From NCBI RefSeq assembly GCF_040412425.1, contig NC_089767.1:4407448-4471447 (forward strand): a DNA stretch of 64,000 nucleotides, given 5' to 3'. The notes below the pieces were generated by a model. It was not told where the DNA came from. It did no database searches and worked only from the letters and a program-made list of their open reading frames with translations. The position numbers and the translations under genes were made by a program. The DNA comes from Macrobrachium rosenbergii (taxonomy: Eukaryota > Arthropoda > Malacostraca > Decapoda > Palaemonidae). This document shows positions 37,490 through 51,600 of the stretch, one piece after another (within the stretch, counting starts at the first letter, position 1; every line of letters starts with the position of its first letter).

Positions 37490-37740
37490 TCCTCCTTAGA
37501 CAAAGGGGGCTCAGCAGACTGTCTGGGCTTCTGAAAAGCAAGCTTCTTAAAAACCTCCAGAAATTCCTCCTCCATTTACCAAAATTTTCCACTGAGGAGA
37601 GGACCAATCAGCACTTTCTGCACAAGGGGAAAAATGGACACAGTCTTTCCCTACAAAAAGAACAACGCTTATGTGGGTCTAGTGAGGTGGGAGACATGAA
37701 ATGACCACAAGGCCATCCAAGTCTTCCACACCAGTGTTGC
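37490..37740 (-). pseudogene. DIRS-like gag C-terminal remnant
   Basis: On the minus strand, fragments DPHKRCSFC, then in another frame SPCAESADWSSPQW, then FLEVFKKLAFQKPRQ and an acidic KEEGDES. The H..C..C..PC..C.DWS..QW pattern is recalled from gag-like proteins of DIRS-type elements in aquatic animals and recurs at 51600-51760. It directly adjoins the copia 3' LTR, so copia may have inserted into it. Confidence 0.5.
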
Positions 37741-39618
37741 TCACATTTTTATTTTTATTTTGAGAAAAATATGACAACAGAGAGACAAAAGGCCACAAAA
37801 AACACAAAAACTTAAAAGAAGCAGAGCTGCAGACTGGTCATCCAAATTCAAGAATCACAACTGAAGAAAAAGTGACTGGTTAATGTGGGGGTATTTTCCC
37901 ACAGACCTCACCATCTCTACCATGCTATCTTTGTTTCCCAAATCTTAAGCAGATACTCCAAATAAAAGGCAATGGTTTCTATCCCCTTAGGAACACATAC
38001 GGCTTTGGCACTAAGCCCTGGAACTATACTTCTACATATGTTGAAGGTACATTTTAGTACACGGCATACTCAGTTCATGAATTCATAAAGTCTTACTTAT
38101 CTTTAATACTGACGTCAGACTCGATAAAAAGTGTTTTGTCCTGCTTCTACAAAATTCTTACTTTTCACAAATACTTTCAGATACACTTGAACACTAAAAC
38201 AAAACATTACAACTTTCTTAAACTTTAAATCATCAGAATAAACTTGAAATTGGGTAAATAAATAAAGAAGCATAACAGCATTTCCTTGAAAAGCACCCTT
38301 TATATGCACCACCCAGAATGTCTATACTGTATTTGAATAAACGTTTTAAAGAAAGTCATTCCAGCACCTGGCAACGAACTCAACAAAATATGACTAGGCC
38401 ATGTTGGGTAGCAATCACACCGACATACCCTGTCACATGAACTGTACCTCTATGACAGTTGTAATTGTCTCAAATCAGTGTTGGGTCAATAGACACCTCC
38501 CACAATCATGGAACTGTGAGGGAGAATTGACAGCTTTCATGTAAAAGGGTAAGAGAGCTAGTTCATCATCAATATTTGGTAATGAGCTGGACTTTGCTTC
38601 GCTTGTTTCCATAGCACACAACACTACACATTCATACCTATATGGCTGCTGAATGCCAATTCTTACTTCTTGACAATTAAGAAGTAGTAAAACTAGCCTC
38701 AAGAGACCTGGGTGTCTTTAATTAACCATTTCTGATTTTTACTGCAAATGGTTTAAATCGAGTGATTTGGTCATATCATAAGTTGCTAAATATCCCACAA
38801 CAAAGAATCAAAGAAAATCAATGAATAAAATTATTAAAAAGGCACTACATTATCTTAAGACTGAAAATAGGAATTTACCTTCATTTTCACCATCTGGCCA
38901 ACAAATCCATCATAATGATGATAACCATTTGCAATACTTCTAGGACACCTAGAAATGATTAGGTTCATTAATTTCAAAATTAACATAAAGAGGATTCAAA
39001 CAGCAGCAATAAAAGATGTTTTTCAATAACCAAAATGTATTATAGTGCCATATTTACATTTTATATACATACATCCTACATAAATCACTTCTAAAATATG
39101 CTTTGTGAAGTGGTTCAACCTCTCACAGAGTAATTATTTTTCTATCTTTTGATACTTCTACAATTGCAAAGTACTAAGTTGGCTACTACTTTCCATTAAG
39201 CTTTAGAAAGCTAGTCAATACCTTAAGGTCCAATCTACACACAAATGTCTAACAATAACAACTTTGTTACCAGAACAATACTGCTAAATGGCCTAAAAAA
39301 TTTTATTTTTTTTTCAATTTGATGAAAACAGGTTTTGAACAATTTATTAAAAATTCAAGTACACTTCCTAAGCCTTCAGTATAACTGCATCTCTTAAATT
39401 ATTAAACATTAGGTAGACTTTGAGTTCTTGGCTCCACAGAAAACGATAAATTACCAAAACCACAACAAGAAAGCCTATGTAATTTTAATACTGTACATAG
39501 ATTCTGGTAATGGTACATACAGGAAAATAACAAAACAAATTGACATGTACAACAATAACTGAGTTTCTTTAAACAAAACAAAAAATGGGGGAGGAGTTAC
39601 CGGGACCACTCTTTAAAA
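37741..39618. other. 3' flank of IDH3B, probable 3' UTR in part
   Basis: No coding signal. TTTATT on the + strand at 39302-39307 and 39343-39348 gives AATAAA on the minus strand, 270-320 bases after the distal stop. These are candidate polyadenylation signals. Confidence 0.45.
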
Positions 39619-39696
39619 TCAGTAATGCAAGTTGGAAATAACAGCTCGTGAAAAGTCGAAGGTAGTAGAGTGGCCTCCCATGTCCTTGGTGCGAAC
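39619..39696 (-). CDS. IDH3B: IDH3B alternative last exon, distal
   Basis: 78 nt including the TGA stop. Acceptor cttccacgtag. Reads [19 protein letters not shown] and ends SNLHY. Phase 0, the same as the proximal exon, so either can follow GK at 53647. The STT.DF form resembles the common animal C-terminus (recalled). Confidence 0.85.
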   Translation of the reverse strand, partial: VRTKDMGGHSTTFDFSRAVISNLHY

Positions 39697-42600
39697 CTAC
39701 GTGGAAGAAGTTGAAAACAAAGACTTGAGGTTACGTCTGCTCTATAAGCATGCACAATACCTTACAAGGTTAACTTACATGGTACGTAAAATAACAGTCA
39801 TGCAAAAATATTACTGCTAAATACTGGAGTAACCTAAACAAAAGAGAAATGAAATGGACCATGCAACATATAAACATGCAATTGTGACTCTGTGACTCAA
39901 TCCATGCAGTTTATGAAGTCCCACTGCATAAATCTGCATAAAATTTAACAGCTGGCACATAACCTAAATGTAGTAGAACAATTTGTGTATTGTGTTATGT
40001 GACAGCTGAGTGCCCAGCTAAATTCAAAACAACAAAAAATGTTTACAGGCATAAGCCTGGAAATTAAATGAAAACATTACTTCATGCACATTTAAGATTC
40101 TGCAACTCAACTGATGCCTGTAAATGAAAAAACTTTGGACACAATATGTGTTCCATGCTTAAGAGGAATTTGGTAAGTGAACTCCAAATAATGTGTGGCC
40201 TCCGAAATCATAACTCTAAGCATCCACATTACGTTAACTCCTACCACATCCTAGACATACAATTCCAACAGAAGACAAAGGTAAGAAAATAAATCTCTTT
40301 CTTGACTTTTGAACGAAAAGTTGAGGATGTTGTTAAACAAAATCATTACAGGGCATTGCTACGCTAGGTCATCTTACTAGAAAACCGATACAAAACTAAA
40401 GTAGCTAATGCCAAAGTTATCAAATAAGACCAAACCATAGTATATTAGCAGTTTTCCAACAACTTTGGTGTTATGACTAGCTATCTTTAACTAAATGCAA
40501 TCAAAGTTTCAAATTTCCCTTCTTAATGGCTGAGGTTGGCGATGACAGCATTAGCAAACGCTGTAGTTGTGGCAAAGCCTCCCATGTCCTTCGTCCTTAT
40601 CTAATTGTTACCACATAGCAGGCAGGAAGTAAGGGAGAAATATTAGAAGAATACATACACATAATGAAAGAGTATCGGCATTCAAAATCCTGATGTAAAA
40701 TAGAACTGTCATATATAAAATAACACAAAACCTCCTCACTGGAACTTGACAAACAGCTTTCAGTATACATAAATATAAAATTAGAATCATCCGTCAAAAT
40801 ACATGCCGTCTGGGAAATATTGCTCTGTATGAACAGCCACTAAACACTGAGTTTTTAAAGCATATTCAAACATATCTATCAACCATTTGGTGCCCACATC
40901 TGCAGTCTCAAATGTTCCTTGACTTGAAGCCTTTTGTCCTCTAGACATAAAAAGATGCTTAAAGCACCCACCACCTGGCTCCACCAGTAGGATGCAACCA
41001 CCCTATTCACTGTTTGTACAGTCTGGATATGAAACAGCAAGAATCAAGAGGCTTGGAGGAAGGAAATATGTACATGATGACAGGTTTACATAGATGAAGA
41101 AACTAGTTCGTGTTTTGAAAACTTTTTCATCACAACCCCATCAATCGCATTGTGCAACAATTGAAATTTAGATGAGGTCGAGAAGATCTGAGCCCCTTCC
41201 ATGTTTGCAAATAACTGACGAATGCAGGAGATTACTGGAGAGCTGACTGAGTCAAGACCAAGGTTCAAATAATGCCAATGGTTATTCAAGTTTTAAAAAC
41301 TCTAAGACTGAAACTGAGATATTTGTATTGATAAGTTCCCCTTAGCATATACAACACCTTACCATTCAGTTGACACATTAATGCTTGTAATCTCAATAGA
41401 GTCTCTTTTGATAATATTAACTGAAGACAAGGATGAATTAAAATGATGAAGTAGAAGGAGATTCCCCAGAATTTTCACCTCGGTTAAAGCTTGGCCCTCT
41501 GCTACTACTGCTCCAAGGAAGTAAAAGCCAATCTAAGCAAGTGTATTACCCTCAAGTAATTATATTTAAAACTGAAAATGGCTCTAACCATGCGAACTCT
41601 TAAATTTTACTTGTCCTGTGAGCACAAATAATAACTAGTCTCACAACAACATGGGACAGAGCACAGATTCCGGAAAAATAGTAGACTGATTTACCGCAAT
41701 GTCTGGAGCGAAGGATGTCCTGAGAGATACACAACCTCTAATGTACCTCATGCTCTATCTATTTCAACTACGCAAATGCTAGAAGAAACACAATTTTCTG
41801 TGAGATGTTCATTAAGGAAGACTCCTGAACATGCTCATTCAGCACACTGAAAAGACTTCTGAGAACTATAAGACAACCCTACTTAGGAGCCCTTCTGGGT
41901 ACCTTCTCAAAGTACTGAATCAGCATTCTCAGACCAGTAACATGCCCACATCTAGTCCCTGGCACTTGAACGCCTGAAAATGAGCAGATCAATGTCCCTT
42001 AATCTCAGAGACTAGCAACTTCTGATGGTGAAAGAATAACAGGATATTTGCTATTACTGGAATAGTGGTGTGTCAATCAGATCAAGCCCCCTTGCTTTGC
42101 CAATTACAAAATTGACTCCATTTGAATGTATTGAGGTCACTGCTCACGGTTCAACAGTATAAAGTAATGGCTGTGGCAGCCCTTTGAGAAAATTCTCAAC
42201 CCTTGACTCCTCACCCAAAATCCTCAACTGTGAAGTGGAAGCATCTCAAGGTTGCTGGGGAACCTCCTGAGGCTGTCTACTAACACTGTCATAAGATCCA
42301 AAGACCTCTCCTGTTGCAGCCAATAATAGGAAGTAATCAATGTCACTCTTCATTCTTATGTGGTTGGAAACCTTGAGCTGCTTCAGTAACTGGCTAATGA
42401 AGTTGAAGGCATTAAAGCATGCATCCATCTAGCATTGCCCCAAACTTCCAGGCTTTTAGATCCAGTTGGGCTGAACAAAAGGTTGGCAGCTAGTGATCCA
42501 GGATAATGGCAAACAATCCAACAACAGCATGCCCTGCAGACAACATACAGCCTTGCCGATTTCCAGATCTAAAGACCCCTCTGATGGCAGAACCTGCTTT

Positions 42601-45600
42601 CCCAGGCTTAGACTGTCTACTATCACAATGAGCCTTCCTGGGATGAACCTTGGAACCAATCCTACATCAGTCACATCTTCCCACAAGGAGATATCTACTA
42701 CCATACAACTCAGACTCGATCCTTGTACTGCCATCGTTGAGGAGAAAAATTCCTGTAAATAAGCATACACAAAAGGCTTAACAAGTATGCTTTTAACTCA
42801 AGGATGATGGTGTGCTGCTTCCTGTCTTGCACCATCCAAGTGCCTCATACCTGCTGATCCACAATGCACCACTAACCATAATTGGACCCATCCATAAACA
42901 AAAAATCCACAGAAAAAAAGGACCCAAGGGTCATCCCACTGAAAGGTGTCCAAGGTCTTGCTTCCACTGAAGATCCTCCCTTGATGCTACAACTTGGTGA
43001 TTGTCTGGAAGTGACACTGCAGATCAAAGCTTTGATATTTAAAGTTGGAGAGTCCTCATCCTGAAGTGGCTGCTTGGAACATATTGCACTGATTCAACAA
43101 GAACGACTGGCCACAGCTTGGCTAAAGTACCTAAATGGCATAGAAACTCAGATCAAGGAGGGTAGCCTCCTGACCCTGGCCTTAGTTGGTCAAAACAAAG
43201 TTGTCATTATGTTGATTTCCATTCCTGGATAAGTGGGTCATACTGACAGTACCAAATCTGATCTCCCTGTTGATGTGATGACCAAAGTTTTCACACACAG
43301 CCTGCTGAGAAGATCCAATTCTGCTGCCACTACTGTCATTACCTGACAGTGATCCATGTATTCTGAAACCTTATGCCAGACCAACACAATACCTTCCTTG
43401 CACATAACAAACTGAAGGTATTTCCATAATGATGGGTGAATCAGGAGAGTCAAGCATCCTTGAGATTCAAGGATGCCAGAATGTCCCATTTTCTGACGGT
43501 CTGCAGTACTGGCTTAACTGTTTCTATCCTGAAAGAGGTCTACTGCTGACACTTGTTCAGCAGGCTAAAGTCGACTATCAGCTGCCAACTTCCTGTCATC
43601 TTTGGCACCAAGAATGTGGCTGTAAAACCCAGATATATTGTCCTTGACCTTCTTGAACTACTGACCTCCCTCACTGACCATGGCCTGGAACCTATCAGTG
43701 TTATCACTGTACATCATGACTACTGGTTGCATCTAAAAGGGGAGACTTGTCTCAAGAAAAGCAAGTCAGCACATGAATCTGGTGACTTTCGCTATTCATA
43801 TTTCAGTTCCGATCTTCAAGAAACCCATGATTTTCTGAGACAAACCCCCCCTTGGTGAGGAATTACCTGTACAAATAATGTATGAATGTCATCTCTTCCA
43901 TCCCTTCTAAAGGGACTTTGCTGCAAAATGCCCCCCTTTCCTAAGTCAAAAGGAAAACCAACACTTAACTGGAGTCATTCTGTTGGAAGTAGAAGGTTAC
44001 ATCCATCCAGATGTAAATGGGGTCCTCAGCTGCCTATAAGTTTAGTGAGGGGGCCACACCAGTTCTTCTAGGGATGAAGTGTCTAGAAGAAGAGCTGCTT
44101 AGTTTGAAAATGTCTGCCACTGTCATCAGCTTCTCTGAGACTTCCCTTAACAAACTTTCCAGAAACAGGAAAAGCTTCTCCAAGAGTTCCTTTAACAAAC
44201 TTTCCAGAAACAGGAACAGGCCCCCCTAAGAGTTCCTTTAACAAACTTTCCAGAAACATATGTGCAGGATCAAGGCCTGACTAAGCAGCACCATCTTCCT
44301 GACTGTGGCAACCTTTCCTGGCAACTTAGTCCCCCTCAGTCATCTATGTTTACAAATGGCTCCTACAACCCCATTCTTGTCAACTGGTGATACTAAGGAA
44401 TTCCCACAGAAAATGTTCGGTGATATCATCTTCCAAAATCATGAACCTAATAAAAAAAAAAAAAAAAAAATGAAAGCTAGCACCTGCTTTGTGATTCCCT
44501 CTTTGATTAAATATGGATGGTGAACCTTCATGACCCCTACTCTGGACATTGTGCAACCTCCTCCTCTCACATCATGACCACTTAGCAAGCAACCAATCAT
44601 GACACATCTCACAGATGGGTGAAAGACAATAGCCTTGGCTGCAAGAACTACTACGCTACAATTAATGGTCCATCCCAAGAAACAAGGTGTAACAAACCAG
44701 ACCTGGAACCTTGGAAATTTTCCTTTACCAGAATGACATGAATACAAAAAAATTGCACTTTACAGAAAAAAATCCTACAAATAAGAAAAACTACAAAATA
44801 CAGATGTATATATTAAACTGACACCTACAAAAAATATTAATCTCAAATTATACAAGAAAAATTAACTCCTACCAGGGATGAACTAAATGATATATATTAG
44901 TGAGGAAAGACCTGATATACAAAACCCAAATACAAAATATATATACAACAATACCCAACACTGAAAGAAACAATGTGAAGCAGCAAAAAGCCTAGAATAT
45001 TATTCTGTTTACCAAAATGGAGGTAGCACTATGAAACCAATGTCAAAGTGCTAACTAGGCTATAATTTATTATACACAAGTAGTTCAAAACAAAACAATC
45101 CACTCAGCCAATACACTAACCAAGAAATTACACAAAAAGACAGGAAAATAACTAAATTATGCAAAATGCTAGGGGTGAATTCTCCACAGAAACTAAGTAG
45201 TGTTACAAGTAGAACCAGTTACTGACTACATCTGTGGGAGCAAAGGTTGTTCTTTACAAGAAAGTCGAGAAAATTCTAGTAGTGCTGTTTACAGCTCCAC
45301 AGACTAACAAACAGTGAAGAAAAGGACTGGTTCCTACTGACGGATCCAGACAGCTATGCAAGAATAGTTGCTCTTCTGTCTCGAGACAAAAGAACGAATC
45401 TGAGAATATGCAAGACCAAAAATGATGCACTATATGTTGATGGGGTTGTGTTGACCCAACCTGAAAACCTTCTCTGAACACAGAAGAAATATTTGATGAT
45501 TCTATGATTTTGGTCAAAAGTTTGAACAATAATTTGAAATCATTCAAGTGACAGTAAAAGATAATGTTCAGCTCTATATCGCCTACTTTGCACTACATAA

Positions 45601-48600
45601 AAGAAATAAACCTTAATATCTTAGAATATGTCCATCACATTACTAAGGTATACTGCAGGCCAAGTTGAAATGTTTTCTGCCTTTTACTTATCTTTCAAAA
45701 CCCTCTGCTCTTTTACCCTGCCTGTGTGGTATTCCACTTTTTCTACTACCATTTTTGCTCATATATCAGTTTATAATATGAGATGGTGGCCTGTTTAAAC
45801 AATTCAATAATAACTGCCTGACAGAGGACATAAAACCATTTTACTTTTGAGCAAAACTCACAAACTCCTACAGAACCAAAAATTATGATGCCAGCAAAAC
45901 AAACTTTAAAAGCTTTTACAGTTCATAAATACAAACCTCTATCTTTTACTCCTGCTCAACACTTGGTTACAATGGAAGAACAGAATCAAAGAGCAGGAAG
46001 AGCCCAGTATCTCCATGTGCACCTGCCTACTACCTTATCTTCAACTCTACCCTGTGCAGTATGCCCATATCATCCTTGCAGTTATGTGTAGCGTGAAATT
46101 TGGCAGAGCTACATTACATAGTCTTAAGTAAAAAAAAACTCAACTGGATCTTAAGATGTATAAAAGGGCAATACAGTCAACGCTTGATCCAAATGTGGAA
46201 GGGATTACAATATCCATAAACTGAGTACCCCTCCCCTTTTTTTCTGAAGCAATCTACTTTGAGTCATGGCTGACAATCCTTGGCAATGAGGGCAATGAAA
46301 GTGAATGACCCAGTATTCCCCAGACAACAAGCGTGTCCATAAGCTAATGTGATACCTTCACATCTGCCTATAAAATGACAAGGAAGCACAAAATATGATG
46401 CTCTCATGCCTACCAAGAAAATGCTACGGACAGCTCAAGCATACTCAGTGGTAATTACCACTGCTCACTTGCTTCTATCAAAGAGAAAGAAAAACTAGAC
46501 ACGATGAGCAAAACAAGAAGCAAATACGAAAAAGTCTCTGGGCACAAAATTTCATTTTTAATGTTGTTCAATGACCATGTTAAATGGCAATCCACAGAAA
46601 AACAAGCAACCATCTATTCTGTAACTGAATAAATTTTATTTGTTTTGATATTATGAAATTTAGGCTGTCAAGCCAAGCACTGTGGCTCCTTTGGCTATTC
46701 AGCAATCAAGACAGCAAAAAGAGGGAATAGGAGTCATTGCAAAGCAAGATAAAGAGCTGCAGAAAATAAAGATGAAGTATGCAGATCTAAATAGTTCCTC
46801 GTTGGGCGAGTCGATAGAGTTCTCGGCTAGCAATCTGCTAGGCTCAAGGAATTTATTTCTGGTGATAGAAATTCATTTCTCTGTATAATGTGGTTCGGAT
46901 TCTACAATAAGCTTTAGGTCCCGTTGCTAGGTAACCAACTGGTTCTTGGCCACATAAAATAAGTCTAATCCTTCGGGCCAGCCCTAGGAGAGCTGTTAAT
47001 CAGCTCAGTGGTCTGGTTGAACTAAGGTATACTTAACTTTAAAGGTGGAACTGGAAGAAAATCCCACACTTAAAATAAGAAGTAACGATTAAGAGAGGCA
47101 GGACAAGACTGAAAAAAGGAAGTAAAAATTAGTATCACGTAAAAGGCTACAAAGCAAGTGCAGCTAGGAGCCCAGGGGATATTACAAACACCCTTTAGTA
47201 ATGCCTACAGTGCGCATGTGAGATGCACTGATGGCACTTGAGTAAATGACAGACTAAATCAAAAGCTAGTTAGAAAGCTTAGCCCACTAACAAGCAGCCA
47301 TTATCTTCATAATAAATCCAAATGAGTGTTCATGAAAGACCATGTCCCTGGAGATGTCTAATTCTCAATGCTGTTCTTTGACATCTATGTATGGTCCTGA
47401 CCTCACTTTGCACATCTCGTACAGTCTGAAACTTATGCTGCTCTGAAAAAACTTTAACCACAGCATACTGATGGGCACAAAGGGTCAGACAATCAATCAC
47501 TTAATGACATCAGCTGATAAACTGTGGGCATAACAGCCACACATCATCTAGATAATACTGATGCCATGCAAATAAAATACACTGAAGACTACTGATTTCA
47601 GAGTAAATAACGATATTCAGGAAAAAGAGCGCTCATTGTAAACTGCCCTCAAAGAAAATCAGTAATATGGTAAGATTAGGTTATATGAAAAGTAATACTG
47701 TAAGGAGAATCCTTAGAGTGGGAGGGTTTTACATATCATACAATTAACCATGTTTCCGCCACTTGTCAGTACTAAGTTACTCTGTCTTATCCATGTGCTC
47801 TGATATATGTAAAACTAAGATGGCTCAATAACTGTACTGGCACTTTTTAATTTGCACCGAAACATATTTACCAAAACCCACAATGTACATTAAGAGTTAG
47901 GATAGTTCACTGACATTATGCAAAATGATACTGTGTATACATAATGCCTCACTAGTGTTAAGCAACAGCAAACTTTCAATCTGAGTGTGGGAATATCTAC
48001 AGGAGTTCTTTGATGAATAAACTCTCAACTTAACCTGAAGTCTACATGTGGTTTTTGATGAATAAACTCAACTTAACCTGAAAACTGCTTGTCATACCGA
48101 TCAACTGTACCAATAATTATATATTTGCAATGTACAAGTAGTTCTCTACATTCAAAATTTACTTACAAACTTTCTAAGATATAAACTTCCATGTCCATTT
48201 GATATATGGGACACTTTTATCTTTTGATACTGGGGACATATCTTGATTTCATGCAGTACTTCATTACCCCTTTCAAGGAATGTGTTTTGTTTACTATAAA
48301 CTTTGAATACAAAGATCAAACTGTCTTGATGGAAAACTTTATTACCACAAAGTGCTATATACATTGGGCTAACTACAATGCTGGATGCCTAGGCTTACTT
48401 TGTTTGACTTACACATCAGTTCAACTAACAAATCAGCTCTCAGAACGGAACTGGTTTGCACATGAAGAACTACTTGTACTTGCAGTAATATTGAAAGTGA
48501 CATGAAAAGCAAACATTCAGAAATATAACACACTGACAATTAGATCACGAAATGCATAGAAACTGTAATAAGCAGAACGAACTGTACCTGAAAAACACAT

Positions 48601-51600
48601 CACACCTTTCATCTCATAATACTGCAGTCAACACATATAATCTACAATAAAATACAAAATGCAACCTCATAATATATACCATAAGACTCCTATATAAATT
48701 TATTGAGGACAAATGTGACAACTTGAACATTGTGCATGACACCAAAGGTATCAAACATACTCTTTCGTGATGGCAGAGTTTGGTAAAAGTTCTTAATATA
48801 AAAACCTTTTTAAAATCAGTTGCTAAAATAAAAATAAAAAAATAAACTTCCTGACTGAATCAAAAGCTATGTATGTACATCAGTCTCAAGTTAACAACTC
48901 CAAAGTTTTATTTTTTTAAGTCGTTTGAGATTCCTGGGATTGGGATTCATCTGTGGTAAAACCCACACAGGTCAAGCTTGTGCTTATGAGCCCAAGTTTT
49001 AATATCTACTTAGTACTCACTGTGAATTTGCATTACATGAAACAATGGTGGCTCTGATCTTCTTTCCAGAAGGTTAAAAAAATTCCAAACTGACAAATTG
49101 ATGTTAGCCAAGAGCAGAAATTCACTGACTTTCTGTAAATAATTTTTCTAAATTAACATTTGATGTATAATTTATTTTTGCACCAGAATAAAGTATGGAG
49201 CATGTCCTTTCAACAACAAATATTATTGTTATTAATGGCCCCTGTAGCATATAAAAACAAAGGCCAATTTTTGGATTCCAGAACAGCCTTATATAAAAAC
49301 AAAGGCCAATTTTTGGATTCCATATTTAGAACAGCCTTAGTGATAAGTTTCTTAACACTGTCCCTAAATCAATATATTCACTAAAAATTTTCTTTTCATA
49401 ATGTATGGATGATGACATCTGACATCACCAGATTCTCAACATATAATATGCATGATGTCACTGGAGTCTCAAAGGGTTAAAAAAAAAACTGCCCATCTGG
49501 TTTGTTATAAAACATTCCCAGAAAAAAAAAGTTCCATAAATACAGTACTGGAGAGATGGCAGCACCTACACTGAGCCTGCAAATACAGATACAACAGTAT
49601 CAGCATTCGACCCATTTCATTATTCATGCTGTCTCAACCCCTGACAGCACGAAATTGATGCTAGGAGGAATGAAAACTTACAATGGAGTAAAAAATACAT
49701 TTGCTTATAAAAAATTAATTATCTATACTGTCCAATTTTCAATTTTGTTTGCCAGAATCAAGTTGTCAAAACCCCAAACTTTTAATTGAAAACTGCATGA
49801 CCTACTTGGCATGGAGCTGATATAGGCATACTGTCCAATTGCTTCGCAGGTCAGGAAACTGTCTGTGTGCCAGAACACTGAAGATTAACAATAACACTAA
49901 GTGTTCATGCCATCTACAATGCCTTAATATGAGGATACCTGGATAACTGCCTGGAAGCTGCCTCCCTCCCCTATAACAAGAGCAACTTGACCTCCTAAAA
50001 CCAAAACTTAAAAGTTTTTATCTAACCAGCCATCAGTTAACTCTACAATTTGGCAGTTCTATAAACCTGCCATGAAAACCACATCAAGATCTCTGATATG
50101 TTTAAAAACGAGAGATAGATAGGGCTCAGATCTCATGGCTCCTACCCTTGACATGGGCAGCTCTGCATGCAGTCACTCTAGATTGTCTGGACCAATACAA
50201 ATTTGTATTTCTAGTTGCATGTTTCACAATTCACTCTAAATACAGGACAATCCTTTATGACTATACCTTTCCTAGAGTTTGTAGTTCTGCAAAGATAAAG
50301 GTGTGAGACCCTAATATGACAAAGGAAAAAGTTTCACTGTCATGAACATGGTCCAAAATCGATAGGATTATGAAGGTCGACGTAGTGCATTCTTGGTTTC
50401 CCATCCAAAAGTGACAGAATGGCGAAGGTCGTGGTAAAACCAATCTTGGTTCCCCCAAAGTTTGAAAATGTGAGTCATCAGCAAACGAGAGATTTACAGG
50501 ACTACAGCCACAAATATGACTGACCTTGCTTGAATATCAAGCAAAAATAGAGGCTTCTTAAAATTAATGCCAGATCCAATCTAGGGAGCTTAATGATCTG
50601 TTTAGAATACTTACTCTGAAAATCCTATGCTTACTAGGTGTTGCTGGATAATATCTAAGCATGAAGATCAAGAGTCCTAATTCACATGGAACAGCAGAAG
50701 TGTGGTTAGAGCAGGAGATTCTTTGGAAGGATTAAGTTCAAATGCCATTCACAACAACCCATGAAGACAGAGTAATGGATCTAAAGATAATCGGGACATG
50801 AGGGGCCAGCAAGGGAGCCACAAGGCAACCCCAGCTGGTGGGAGCACAAGAAGGAAAAGCAGTCAGGGATGCAGACAAAGAAATGTGTGCCAAGCCAGAA
50901 GTAGGTGAGATAACCAAGGTAGATGAACACACTGATGGACAATCATGCCTGGGGGAAGAGTAGAGACTCATCAAGAACCCTGATAAAGTCAAATGGCAAT
51001 GAGAGTAGTTTAAGGAGATAAGGAAACCTACTGATGAGGTTTGAGAATACCCTTCAATTATGCAGCCTCATAATAGCTACAAGTAGGTCCATAAAACAGC
51101 TGATTCTCTTGCTAACTAGAAATAACCTATGAAGACCAAGATGGAACTACATATATTTGAAGCCTGGAGGAGCTAATGAGGGAGGGTGTGAGGAAACCCC
51201 AACTGGTGGGAACACAAAAGAACAAAATAGTCAAGGTGGCTGAGAAAAGGTACAGAGACAAGTAACTGGGGTAGCCAAGGTAGATGAACAGATTAAAGTG
51301 TTTGCAGCTCCTGATATCAGGACAGTCATGGTACCCATGCATAATAGGAAGATACACAGGAGCCAGAGGACTTGCAAAAGGAGGAAGTTGAACAAAAGGC
51401 ACAAAGGTAGATACAACAGAAGCAGCAGATGAAGAAACCAACATATCTCTACCACAGGTGGCTGCGAAATCCTCTGGAGAGGATGAAACATCCATGGGGG
51501 CGAAAGCTCCTCTGGTGTAAAAAAAAATACCAGGAGGCGTGAAAGAAGTCAAAGACCCCAAGATGAAACAAGTCTGAAAACTAGCCAACAACTGAAGTGG

